Positions 57,363 to 64,000 of a DNA stretch of 64,000 nucleotides are shown here, one piece after another. The notes below the pieces were generated by a model. That model did not search any database. It had not been told where the DNA came from and saw only the letters and a program-made list of their open reading frames with translations. Every line of letters starts with the position of its first letter. Positions within the stretch are counted from its first letter, which is position 1. Source of the stretch: AC-32 sp963821495 (GTDB lineage Bacteria; Actinomycetota; Thermoleophilia; Gaiellales; Gaiellaceae); assembly GCA_963821495.1 (NCBI GenBank), contig CAWGEA010000003.1:248001-312000 (forward strand), in the 5' to 3' direction. The position numbers and the translations under genes are program-made.

Positions 57363-57643
57363 GCGAGAACGACCCACTGATCCGCCAGCTGCGGGAGCAG
57401 ATCTCCGACAACGACCGCGCTATCGTCGAGGCGATCAACGCGCGGCTGAAGCTCGTGGCGCGGCTGAAGGGCTACAAGGAGTCGCGCGGGCTCTCGTTCG
57501 TCGACCCCGACCGCGAGGAGTGGATGCTCCAGTACCTCGCCCGCGCCAACCGCGGACCGTTGTCCGGCGAGGGCCTGCAGGAGCTGTTCGACGAGATCCT
57601 CGCGCTCACGAAGCGCGAGGTCGAGCGCACCGAGAGCGACTAG
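57359..57643 (+). CDS. Chorismate mutase (AroQ class)
   Basis: This 94-residue all-helical protein has the AroQ pattern: LIRQLREQISDNDRAIVEAINARLKLVARLKGYKESRG, DPDREEWMLQYLA and the C-terminal LQELFDEILALTKREV. Arg and Lys residues for substrate binding are present. It converts chorismate to prephenate for Phe and Tyr. It stands alone, coupled by GTGA overlap to the PrcB-like gene, and meets the nuclease-family gene tail to tail with a 4-base overlap. Confidence 0.92.
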   Translation: MSENDPLIRQLREQISDNDRAIVEAINARLKLVARLKGYKESRGLSFVDPDREEWMLQYLARANRGPLSGEGLQELFDEILALTKREVERTESD

Positions 57644-58137
57644 TCCTCGTCGCTCGCCTCGGCGAACTCGTCCGGGGTGACGTGATCGAGGAACTGCTTG
57701 AACTCGCTGACGATCTCCTCCTCGTTCACGTCCTCGCCCTCGAACTCGATCGCGGACTCGTCGATCACGTCCTCGGCCGCGAAGATCGGCGCCTCGGCGC
57801 GCACGGCCAGCGCGATCGCGTCGGAGGGGCGGGAGTCGATCTCGATCTCCGAGCCGTTCTGCTGCACGGTGATGCTCGCGTAGAAGGTGTTCTCCTTCAG
57901 CTCGGTGACCGTGATGCGGACGACCTGGGCATCGAGCTGCGCGAGCATGTCCGTGACGAGGTCGTGCGTCATTGGCCGCGGTGTGGTCGCACCCTGCAGC
58001 TTCATCAGGATCGCGGCGGCCTCGGGGTGGCCGATCCAGATCGGGAGGAACTTGTTCCCGTCGGCCGTCTTGAGCAGGACGATCGGCTGCTTCCCGACCA
58101 GATCGAAGCTCACGCCGTAGATGACCATCTCGTACAT
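57640..58137 (-). CDS. Bifunctional nuclease-family (BFN/DUF151) protein
   Basis: This 165-residue protein has the BFN core: VSFDLVGKQPIVLLKTADGNKFLPIWIGHPEAAAILMKLQG, PRPMTHDLVTDML and FYASITVQQNGSEIEIDSRPSDAIALAVRAEAPIFAAEDVID. A C-terminal acidic helix (about 130-165) follows. Plant homologues show DNase and RNase activity; in bacteria the role is unclear. A TATGAT lies 21 bases before the ATG at 58137, and CGAGG acts as ribosome site. Confidence 0.9.
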   Translation of the reverse strand: MYEMVIYGVSFDLVGKQPIVLLKTADGNKFLPIWIGHPEAAAILMKLQGATTPRPMTHDLVTDMLAQLDAQVVRITVTELKENTFYASITVQQNGSEIEIDSRPSDAIALAVRAEAPIFAAEDVIDESAIEFEGEDVNEEEIVSEFKQFLDHVTPDEFAEASDED

Positions 58138-58158
58138 CAGGCCTCGTCCCCGACACCG

Positions 58159-58164
58159 ATCATA
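58159..58164 (-). promoter_or_regulatory. Putative -10 (TATGAT) of the BFN gene
   Basis: A near-consensus hexamer 21 bases before the ATG at 58137, leaving a leader of about 15 bases with a CGAGG ribosome site. Confidence 0.5.
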
Positions 58165-58181
58165 GTCCTCAGGGTACCGGC

Positions 58182-58367
58182 TCAAACTCCGCGCAGAGGG
58201 GGGCGCTCGCCGGGCGGCACGGGCTCGATCTCGTCCACCGGAACCATTAGCGCCTCGCCGGTCATGGCGTCCTCGAGGAAGGCCTGCCGGTTGGGCACGC
58301 TCATGGGGTCGAGGCCGCGTAGGTAGTAGCGCCGACCCAGGTGGAGGACGAGGTCGCCGATCTTCAT
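58182..58367 (-). CDS. Small conserved hypothetical protein
   Basis: This 61-residue soluble protein begins MKIGDLVLHLGRRYYLRGLDP at the ATG at 58367; a longer frame to 58415 has no better start. The sequence GRRYYLRGLDPMSVPNRQAFLEDAMTGEALMVPVDEIEP looks like a compact beta-rich domain that senses or binds something small. I do not recognise the family. It lies between the BFN gene and tRNA-Ile, 44 bases upstream of the BFN start and in the same direction. Confidence 0.65.
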   Translation of the reverse strand: MKIGDLVLHLGRRYYLRGLDPMSVPNRQAFLEDAMTGEALMVPVDEIEPVPPGERPPLRGV

Positions 58368-58433
58368 TGCCGCAGTTACCTGAGACGTCATCGGCAGCGT
58401 TTTGACGGTCCACATCCCCTGAGCGGGTGCGGC

Positions 58434-58439
58434 TACACT
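58434..58439 (+). promoter_or_regulatory. Putative -10 (TACACT) of tRNA-Ile
   Basis: TACACT ends 10 bases before the mature tRNA, exactly as at tRNA-Phe. A TTGACG at 58402-58407 is 26 bases upstream, too far for a normal -35. Confidence 0.6.
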
Positions 58440-58449
58440 GCCCGCCCCC

Positions 58450-58523
58450 GGGCGATTAGCTCAGTTGGTTAGAGCGCCGCTCTGATAAGGCGGAGGTCCG
58501 TGGTTCGAATCCACGATCGCCCA
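58450..58523 (+). tRNA. tRNA-Ile (GAT)
   Basis: A 74-base cloverleaf with acceptor stem GGGCGAT/ATCGCCC and discriminator A. The D-arm is GCTCAGTTGGTTAGAGC, the anticodon loop CTGATAA gives GAT, and the T-arm GTGGTTCGAATCCAC is perfect. CCA is not encoded. It is not inside an rRNA operon, unlike many tRNA-Ile genes. Confidence 0.97.
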
Positions 58524-58593
58524 CTTCGTCGGTCGACTCGCCGGCCCGCGTGTGTCGTCCAAACGGGGTGATCCGCCCGGTGACCTGCGGAGC

Positions 58594-58599
58594 TAGCCT
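58594..58599 (+). promoter_or_regulatory. Putative -10 (TAGCCT) of the DUF389 gene
   Basis: Spacer to the GTG at 58606 is 6 bases, with no ribosome site. Confidence 0.55.
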
Positions 58600-58605
58600 C
58601 GGCCG

Positions 58606-59520
58606 GTGATCAGGCTCGAGGTCTTCGGCGAGTCTGAGGCGATGACCGCCGTCGCACGACTGCTCGACACGAGCGACGAGGTCAGCCGCGTCAGAAGCAC
58701 CCCCGCGACGCGGCCGCGACACGCGGTGGTCGTCGCGAACGTCCACCCGAGAGCCGTCGACGAGCTCCTGGACGACCTGCGCCGGCTTGGCGTGTCCGAT
58801 GCCGATCTGACCCTCACGAGGGTGGAGGTACTCGGCCGGGCCAGTGGAGGGAGCACCGAGGCCGGGCTCGTCTGGGAGGACGTGCTCGGAATGGCCGCCC
58901 GCAACTCACGCCCGATCGCGCGTTACCTCGCCTTCATGCTCGCGGCAGGCGTGATCGCCAGCTACGGCGTCGTCGAGTACAACGTGATCCTGATTGTCGG
59001 CGCGATGGCCATCAGTCCCGACCTGTTGCCGATCACCGCTGTCGGGGTGGGGTTGGTCGACCGTCGACTCCGTCTCGCGGGCCGTGCCTTCGTGACGCTG
59101 GTCGTGGGCATGGCGTTTGCGAGCGCCGCGGCCGCGGCCTCCGCGCTCGTCCAGAGCCAGTTCGACCTGATCCCGTCGAGCTTCGACATCGACTCGACCG
59201 TGCTGGGGAGCCTGACCCACGTCAACAACGAGACGATCGTGGTCGCCCTGGCCGCCGGCGTGGCGGGAATGCTGGCGCTCGAGACCCGTGCAAGCTCGGG
59301 TGTCGGCGTGGCGGTCTCGGTCACGACGATCCCGGCCGCCGCCTACCTCGGCGTCGCAACGGGGCTCGGAGAGAAGGGCGAGGCCTTGGGCGCTCTCGGC
59401 GTACTCGGCACGAATGTCGCGATGCTGGTGATCGCCGCATCGAGCACGCTCGTCCTCCAGCGCGGGCTGGCGCGGCGTGCCACCGTCAAGCGAGGGCACC
59501 GAGCGCCGACGGGCGTTTGA
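58606..59520 (+). CDS. DUF389 (TIGR00341-like) membrane protein
   Basis: This 304-residue protein has a soluble N-terminal domain (about 1-85, ferredoxin-like IRLEVFGESEAMTAVARLLDTSDEVSRV) and a membrane domain with about six helices (YLAFMLAAGVIASYGVVEYNVILIVGAMAISPDLLPITAVGVGLVDRR). The family is widespread and uncharacterised; some members form fusions with transport domains. No functional neighbours point to a role. The GTG at 58606 is fixed by the TAGCCT spacing. Confidence 0.88.
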   Translation: MIRLEVFGESEAMTAVARLLDTSDEVSRVRSTPATRPRHAVVVANVHPRAVDELLDDLRRLGVSDADLTLTRVEVLGRASGGSTEAGLVWEDVLGMAARNSRPIARYLAFMLAAGVIASYGVVEYNVILIVGAMAISPDLLPITAVGVGLVDRRLRLAGRAFVTLVVGMAFASAAAAASALVQSQFDLIPSSFDIDSTVLGSLTHVNNETIVVALAAGVAGMLALETRASSGVGVAVSVTTIPAAAYLGVATGLGEKGEALGALGVLGTNVAMLVIAASSTLVLQRGLARRATVKRGHRAPTGV

Positions 59521-59533
59521 CCGCCCTGCGTGC

Positions 59534-60430
59534 TCAAGGGGAGATTCCCCACGTGCCCGCGTGAGTCTCGCCGGGTTCGAGCTCGATCAGGCCGCCTCCG
59601 GTGTTGAAGGCGTTCGGCGCGCACGTCATCGGCTCCACCGCCAGGCTGCGGCGGTTCACGTCCGGTAGCCCGTCGCCGGTGAAGACCATCAGGTAGGGGT
59701 AGCTCTCGTCGACCCAGAAGGTCGGGCCGTCGCTGAGGGTCACTCGGGCTCGGTGGTCGGTCTCGAAGTCGAGGTCGGTGAAGCAGTGGTCGAGCGCTGC
59801 GCTCCCGATCGGCTTGGGCTCGCGAAAGTCGAGCTCGCCGCCTTCGACTGGTGCCCTGCCCACCGGCAGCGAGCGCTCGTCCGACTCCAGCACGGTTCGC
59901 GCGGGTACCCGCAGCTCGACGCCGTCGACGCTCTCGCCGGCAACCGCGAGGTACGGATGGGCGCCGGCCCCGTACGGGCACGTCTCCGGGCCCGCGTTGG
60001 TCGCCTCGATTCGAACCGTCAGCCCCTCCGCCGAGAGCGAGTACTCGGCACGGAGGGCGAGGGTGAACGGGTACGCCGGGCTCGGGTACAGCAGATGCTC
60101 GAGCACCGCCCGCGCGGGCTCGCGTTCCGCCACCGACCAGGCAGACCAGCGGACGAGACCGTGGATCGCGTTCCGCCGCGCGGGCTCGTCGAGCGCGGCC
60201 TGATTGGTTCGCCCGCGGAACTCGTAGCGGCCGTCCTCGATCCGGTTCGGCCAGGGGATCAGCAGCTGGCCGCGGCCGGACGAGCACATCTCGTCCGGGC
60301 CGTAGCCATCGAGGACCTCGCGGTCGGCGACCGAGTACGCGCGCAGGCCGCCGCCCAGCCCGACGACGACGGCGCGCTGGTCGCCGAAGGAGAGCTCGAC
60401 CTGCTCGCCGGAGGGGCTGATCGCGGACAT
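59534..60430 (-). CDS. Aldose 1-epimerase (galactose mutarotase-like)
   Basis: This 298-residue protein has the mutarotase fold: GRGQLLIPWPNRIEDGRYEFRGRTNQ, AIHGLVRWSAWSV (first catalytic His), GAGAHPYLAV (second His) and a late Glu in LAVEPMTCAPNAFNTGGGL. It interconverts anomers of an aldose; which one is unknown. It stands alone, convergent with DUF389 (13-base gap) and divergent from cydA. The ATG at 60430 was chosen over an upstream codon at 60499 because conserved sequence begins there. Confidence 0.9.
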   Translation of the reverse strand: MSAISPSGEQVELSFGDQRAVVVGLGGGLRAYSVADREVLDGYGPDEMCSSGRGQLLIPWPNRIEDGRYEFRGRTNQAALDEPARRNAIHGLVRWSAWSVAEREPARAVLEHLLYPSPAYPFTLALRAEYSLSAEGLTVRIEATNAGPETCPYGAGAHPYLAVAGESVDGVELRVPARTVLESDERSLPVGRAPVEGGELDFREPKPIGSAALDHCFTDLDFETDHRARVTLSDGPTFWVDESYPYLMVFTGDGLPDVNRRSLAVEPMTCAPNAFNTGGGLIELEPGETHAGTWGISP

Positions 60431-60506
60431 CGGGAGGGGAGCCTGGCGAGCACGATGCCGAACCGCTTCATCCCCATCGGACGATGTGACCCCGCGCACT
60501 CACCTC

Positions 60507-60512
60507 TAGTTT
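60507..60512 (+). promoter_or_regulatory. Putative -10 (TAGTTT) of the cyd operon
   Basis: Spacer to the ATG at 60519 is 6 bases, with no ribosome site. This implies a leaderless cydA message. Confidence 0.55.
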
Positions 60513-60518
60513 CGCCCG

Positions 60519-61919
60519 ATGGGTTTACTGGCTTCGACGACGGTCGACCTTGCCAGGGCGCAGTTCGCGACGACGTCGATCTACCACTTTCTGTTCGTGC
60601 CGCTGACGTTGGGCCTGGGCCCGATCGTCGCCGTCTTCCAGACCCTCTGGTTTCGCACCCGCGACGAGAACTGGCTCCGCCTGACCCGCTTCTTCGGAAC
60701 GCTCTTCCTGATCAACTTCGCGATCGGGGTCGCCACCGGCCTCGTCCAGGAGTTCCAGTTCGGGATGAACTGGTCGATCTACTCGAGGTTCGTCGGCAAC
60801 GTCTTCGGTGCTCCGCTCGCGGTCGAGGGCCTGGCCGCGTTCGCCCTCGAGTCCACCTTCCTCGGCCTGTGGATCTTCGGCTGGAACCGTCTCTCGCCGC
60901 GCCTCCACCTGGCGACGCTGTGGATCGCGGTGCTCGGGAGCTGGGGGTCGGCCTACTTCATCCTCGTCGCGAACTCGTGGATGCAGGACCCGGTCGGCTA
61001 CAAGGTCGCGAACGGCCAGGCCGAGCTGACGAGCATCTGGAAGCTGGTCTCGAGCGACTGGGCCCTCTACGCCTTCGCGCACACGATCCTGGCCGGGCTG
61101 ACGGCGGGAGCGGCGGTCGTCTTCGGCGTCTGCTGCTGGCACTTCGCCCGCGGTCGCAACCAGGAGCTCTTCCGGCCCGCGGCCAAGGTCGCCCTGATCG
61201 TGCTCGTGCCCGTCTCCTGCGTGAACCTCTGGTTCGGCAGCCACTTCGGCATCCTGGTAACTGAGCTCCAGCCGATGAAGATCTCGGCCAGCGAGGCGCA
61301 GTGGGACACGTGCCAGCCGTGTTCGTTCTCGCTCTTCCAGGTCGGCGGCTTCACGGAGCAGGATCAGACGCCGAGCTTCTCGATCGCGATCCCGAAGATG
61401 CTCTCGTTCCTCGCCACCGGCTCGTTCAACGGCCAGGTGACGGGCCTGACCGAGCTGAACCGGAAGTACAAGGCGAAGTACGGGCCCGGCAACTACCTCC
61501 CGCCGGTCGAGTCGATCTACTGGAGCATGCGCGGAATGGCGTATGCCGGCAGCCTGGTCGCGCTCGTGGCCGTGGTCGGGGCCTTCCTCTACTGGCGGCG
61601 CAGGCTGGAGCGATGGCGCTGGTTCCTCTGGAGCGCCGTCGCCGCGACCGCCCTGCCGTTCATCGCGGCGATCTTCGGCTGGTGCCTGACGGAGCTCGGG
61701 CGGCAGCCCTGGATCGTGCAGGGCCTGCTGCAGACCAAGGACGCGAACTCGCCCAGCGTCAGCACGACCTGGATCGCGATCAGCCTCGGGGTCTTCGTTG
61801 CCCTCTACGTGGCGCTGCTCGTCCTCGACATCTGGCTGATGCGCCGCTATGCGGGACGCGACCCGCTCGCCGACGGCGAGGGCGACGGCGTCGAGACCGC
61901 CACCGGGACGGCGTACTGA
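60519..61919 (+). CDS. cydA: Cytochrome bd oxidase subunit I
   Basis: This 466-residue protein with nine membrane helices has the haem ligands of CydA: His in STTIYHFLFVPLTLG (b595), His in FAHTILAG (b558) and a Met in LQPMKISASEAQWDT. The Q-loop QPMKISASE and the GRQPW ending (ELGRQPWIVQGLLQT) are clear. The Q-loop is short, as in Gram-positive enzymes. With CydB it reduces O2 with menaquinol. It heads cydA-cydB-cydD. Confidence 0.96.
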   Translation: MGLLASTTVDLARAQFATTSIYHFLFVPLTLGLGPIVAVFQTLWFRTRDENWLRLTRFFGTLFLINFAIGVATGLVQEFQFGMNWSIYSRFVGNVFGAPLAVEGLAAFALESTFLGLWIFGWNRLSPRLHLATLWIAVLGSWGSAYFILVANSWMQDPVGYKVANGQAELTSIWKLVSSDWALYAFAHTILAGLTAGAAVVFGVCCWHFARGRNQELFRPAAKVALIVLVPVSCVNLWFGSHFGILVTELQPMKISASEAQWDTCQPCSFSLFQVGGFTEQDQTPSFSIAIPKMLSFLATGSFNGQVTGLTELNRKYKAKYGPGNYLPPVESIYWSMRGMAYAGSLVALVAVVGAFLYWRRRLERWRWFLWSAVAATALPFIAAIFGWCLTELGRQPWIVQGLLQTKDANSPSVSTTWIAISLGVFVALYVALLVLDIWLMRRYAGRDPLADGEGDGVETATGTAY

Positions 61920-61932
61920 GGATGGAGCGCTG

Positions 61933-62991
61933 ATGGACCTGCAGACGGTGTGGTTCGTGCTGATCGCCGTGCTCTGGAGCGGCTACTTCCTGCTCGAGGG
62001 CTTCGACTTCGGCGTCGGCATGCTCCTCCCGGTCCTGCCCGGTGACGAGCGGGAGCGACGGATGATGTTCGAGACGATCGGGCCGGTCTGGGACGGGAAC
62101 GAGGTGTGGCTCGTGATCGCCGGCGGGGCGACCTTCGCCGCCTTCCCGGCCTGGTACGGAACGATGTTTTCCGGCTTCTACATCGCGCTGCTGCTCGTCC
62201 TTCTCTTCCTGATCGTGCGCGTGCTCTCGTTCGAGTGGCGCGCGAAGAGCGAAAGCCCTCGCTGGCGAACCGTATGGTTGTGGGCCAATGCCGTCGGGAG
62301 CTTCGGCGCGTCGTTGATCTGGGGCGTCGGGCTCGCGAACCTCCTCTACGGAGTCCCGATCAACTCGAGCGGCGACTTCTCGGGCACCTTCTGGGATCTC
62401 TTCAGCGTCTACACGGTGCTCGGCGGGGTCACGATCGTGCTCCTGTTCGCCTTCCACGGCTCCACCTTCCTGACGCTGCGAACCACAGGCGAGCTCTGCG
62501 AGCGGGCGGCGGCGGCGGCGAGGCGGCTCTCACTCGCCGCCGCACTCGTCGCTGCGGCCTTCCTCTCGTGGACGGTCGCGGTCGCCGTCGATCGAAACGA
62601 CAAGGACGTCTTCCCGCCAATCCTGCCGGCGGTGCTCGGCATCGCCGCAGTTGCGCTCGCGGTCCTGTTCGTCATGACCCGCCGGAGCGGCTGGGCCTTC
62701 GTGGCGACGGCGTTCGCGGCGGTGCTCTGGGTGGCGACGGTCTTCACGAGCCTCTACCCGCGGGTGATGGTCTCGAGTACCGACTTCGCGAACAGCCTCA
62801 CGGTCAACGGCGCCGCCTCGCAGCACTACACGCTCAAGGTGATGACGGTCGTCGCGGCGATCTTCGTCCCGCTCGTCCTTCTCTACCAGGGCTGGACCTA
62901 CCACGTCTTCCGCGCGCGGATCGGAGGCGACGAGGTGGAGGCGCCGGGTGAGGCGCTCGCGCCTCCGACGAGCGGCTCGCCCGCAGGCTGA
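61933..62991 (+). CDS. cydB: Cytochrome bd oxidase subunit II
   Basis: This 352-residue protein with eight or nine helices carries the CydB landmarks: VWFVLIAVLWSGYFLLEGFDFGVGMLLP, TIGPVWDGNEVWLVIAGGATFAAFPAWYGTMFSGFYIAL, and the ending SLTVNGAASQHYTLKVMTVVAAIFVPLVLLYQGWTYHVF. It supports the CydA haem site. Its ATG lies 13 bases after cydA with a GGAGCG ribosome site. Confidence 0.95.
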   Translation: MDLQTVWFVLIAVLWSGYFLLEGFDFGVGMLLPVLPGDERERRMMFETIGPVWDGNEVWLVIAGGATFAAFPAWYGTMFSGFYIALLLVLLFLIVRVLSFEWRAKSESPRWRTVWLWANAVGSFGASLIWGVGLANLLYGVPINSSGDFSGTFWDLFSVYTVLGGVTIVLLFAFHGSTFLTLRTTGELCERAAAAARRLSLAAALVAAAFLSWTVAVAVDRNDKDVFPPILPAVLGIAAVALAVLFVMTRRSGWAFVATAFAAVLWVATVFTSLYPRVMVSSTDFANSLTVNGAASQHYTLKVMTVVAAIFVPLVLLYQGWTYHVFRARIGGDEVEAPGEALAPPTSGSPAG

Positions 62992-62993
62992 GC

Positions 62994-64000
62994 GTGCGCG
63001 TTCTCGACCAGCGGCTCATGCGCCGGGCCCGCCCCGTTCGCCGCCTGCTCGGTCTCGACGTCGTCCTCGGCTGCGCCGCCGCGGCACTCGTGCTCCTCCA
63101 GGCGACCCTGCTCGCGCGCATCGTCGCACGGGCCTTTGCCGGCGCCTCGCTGCACGACGTCTCGCGCGATCTGGTGCTGCTGGCGCTGGCCTTCGCGGGC
63201 CGGGGAGTGCTTGCGTGGGGCTTCGAGCTGGCAGGCCGGCGCGCCGCCTCGTCGGTCCTCTCCGAGCTCCGTCTGGGACTGGTCGAGCGCAGGCTCCGCG
63301 ACCAGCCGCTCGCGCTCGACGGGGTCGAGGCGGGCGAGGTGGCGGCAGCCGCCGTCCAGGGTGTCGACGGGCTCGAGGCGTACTTCGCGCGGTACCTGCC
63401 GCAGGTCGTGCTCGCCGCGGTCGTGCCCGTCGCGGTGCTGGTGTGGGTGGCGGCGATCGACCTCACCACCGCGGCGGTGATGTTCGCGACGTTGCCGCTC
63501 GTACCCGTCTTCATGTGGCTGATCGGGCGCTACACGGAGGAGCGGACGCGGGAGCGGTGGCTCGCACTGCGGCTCCTCTCCGGGCACTTCCTCGACGTCG
63601 TCCGCGGGCTACCGACACTTCGGGCCTTCAACCGCGGGCGGGCGCAGGCAGCCGTCCTCGCCGACGTTAGCGAGCGCTACCGGCGCACGACGATGGCCAC
63701 GCTGCGAGTCGGCTTCCTTTCGGGCTCTGTCCTCGAGCTGGCGGCAACCCTCGGGGTGGCGCTCGTCGCGGTCACCGTCGGTGTGCGACTCGTCGGAGGC
63801 AGTCTGAGCCTGCGGGCCGGGTTGACAGTGCTCGTGCTCGCGCCCGAGCTCTACCTGCCGCTGCGACAGCTGGCGACGCAGTTCCACGCGAGTGCGGACG
63901 GCCTCGCGGTCGCCGAGCGGATGCTGGAGCTGCTCGACGCGCCTCCGGCGGTCTCCGGCGGCGGTCGCCTGGTGCCGCCGAGCCCTCGCGAGGCCCCGGT
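62994..64000 (+). CDS. cydD: CydD-type ABC transporter subunit, cut by the window end
   Basis: At least 335 residues from a GTG at 62994, two bases after the cydB stop, run to the window edge with no stop. The visible part is a type IV ABC membrane domain: six helices, LDQRLMRRARPVRRLLGLDVVLGC, VEAGEVAAAAVQGVDGLEAYFARYLPQVVLAAVVPVAVL, LPLVPVFMWLIGRYTEERTRERWLALRLLSGHFLDVVRGLPTLRAFNRGR. These match CydD, which with CydC exports thiols or haem for bd oxidase assembly. The ATPase domain would follow outside the window. Confidence 0.93.
   Translation, partial: MRVLDQRLMRRARPVRRLLGLDVVLGCAAAALVLLQATLLARIVARAFAGASLHDVSRDLVLLALAFAGRGVLAWGFELAGRRAASSVLSELRLGLVERRLRDQPLALDGVEAGEVAAAAVQGVDGLEAYFARYLPQVVLAAVVPVAVLVWVAAIDLTTAAVMFATLPLVPVFMWLIGRYTEERTRERWLALRLLSGHFLDVVRGLPTLRAFNRGRAQAAVLADVSERYRRTTMATLRVGFLSGSVLELAATLGVALVAVTVGVRLVGGSLSLRAGLTVLVLAPELYLPLRQLATQFHASADGLAVAERMLELLDAPPAVSGGGRLVPPSPREAP

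Noticed and set aside
58402..58407. TTGACG as -35 of the tRNA-Ile promoter
   Set aside because: The distance to TACACT is 26 bases, well beyond the usual 16-18.
1..64000. CRISPR arrays, insertion sequences, prophage or integrative elements
   Set aside because: I saw no regularly spaced repeats, transposase or integrase motifs, or long terminal inverted repeats. The two tRNA genes show no attachment-site duplication next to them.

Overview
This window is about 64 kb of very GC-rich DNA packed with short operons. Many neighbouring genes overlap by 1 to 4 bases (ATGA, GTGA, TGATG), GTG starts are common, and no gap between genes exceeds about 125 bases. The gene set suggests an actinobacterium, and Thermoleophilia (Gaiellales or Solirubrobacterales type) is my best guess: an MqnP-like prenyltransferase, a system II cytochrome c assembly cluster, DUF1385/DUF2203/DUF3107-like small families, a sortase, and no outer-membrane genes. 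The taxon is an inference. I see no rRNA, CRISPR array, insertion sequence, prophage or integrase, so this looks like chromosomal core and household territory.

Layout. 1-8.8 kb: Mrp ATPase, a rearrangement scar joining a DUF72 5' fragment to a TetR 3' fragment, an inositol-phosphatase-like enzyme, DUF1015, an OB-HD exonuclease-like protein, a secreted radical-copper-oxidase-like protein, a divergent YchF, an ECF sigma factor and methylmalonyl-CoA epimerase. 8.8-20.5 kb: a short FtsH, a cysteine hydrolase facing nicotinate phosphoribosyltransferase (NAD salvage), a frameshifted DUF1385 gene, an M20 peptidase, a methyltransferase, a tryptophan dioxygenase-like protein, RarA, a secreted unknown, an OsmC protein, a phosphoesterase and an alpha/beta hydrolase. 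20.5-31 kb: arginase, a single-domain response regulator, tRNA-Phe, a SAM-hydroxide adenosyltransferase, hemD, hemC, ccmD, ccmC, ccmF, ccmB, ccmA and a UbiA prenyltransferase, so haem synthesis, cytochrome c maturation and quinone synthesis lie together. 31-45 kb: mog, moaC and (further on) moeA for molybdenum cofactor; an aldehyde dehydrogenase; otsA and a TreT-like gene for trehalose; an RsbW-like kinase, HtrA, a two-component pair, a degenerate M28 membrane protein and a sortase. 45-58 kb: glycosyltransferases and large membrane proteins, class A PBP, MscS, PIG-V, a substrate-binding lipoprotein, HAD, CPBP, an L,D-transpeptidase and chorismate mutase. 58-64 kb: tRNA-Ile, DUF389, aldose epimerase and cydA-cydB-cydD for the bd oxidase.

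The most striking pattern is regulatory. At more than 20 genes a TANNNT hexamer (most often TAGNCT) sits 6 to 9 bases before the start codon with no Shine-Dalgarno between, which is the geometry of leaderless transcription. At five divergent gene pairs the start codons are only 19 to 25 bases apart and the two hexamers interlock, so the two promoters should exclude each other. In two places the hexamer of one gene contains the TAG stop codon of the gene before it. Other points for a second look are the DUF72/TetR scar at 1562, the one-base frameshift at 12754/12755, a 15-codon leader cistron with a strong ribosome site before a glycosyltransferase (45122), a 139-base antisense overlap of two membrane-protein genes, and catalytic-residue loss in the M28 protein and in YchF. 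I did not find a clearly new defence or biosynthetic system.
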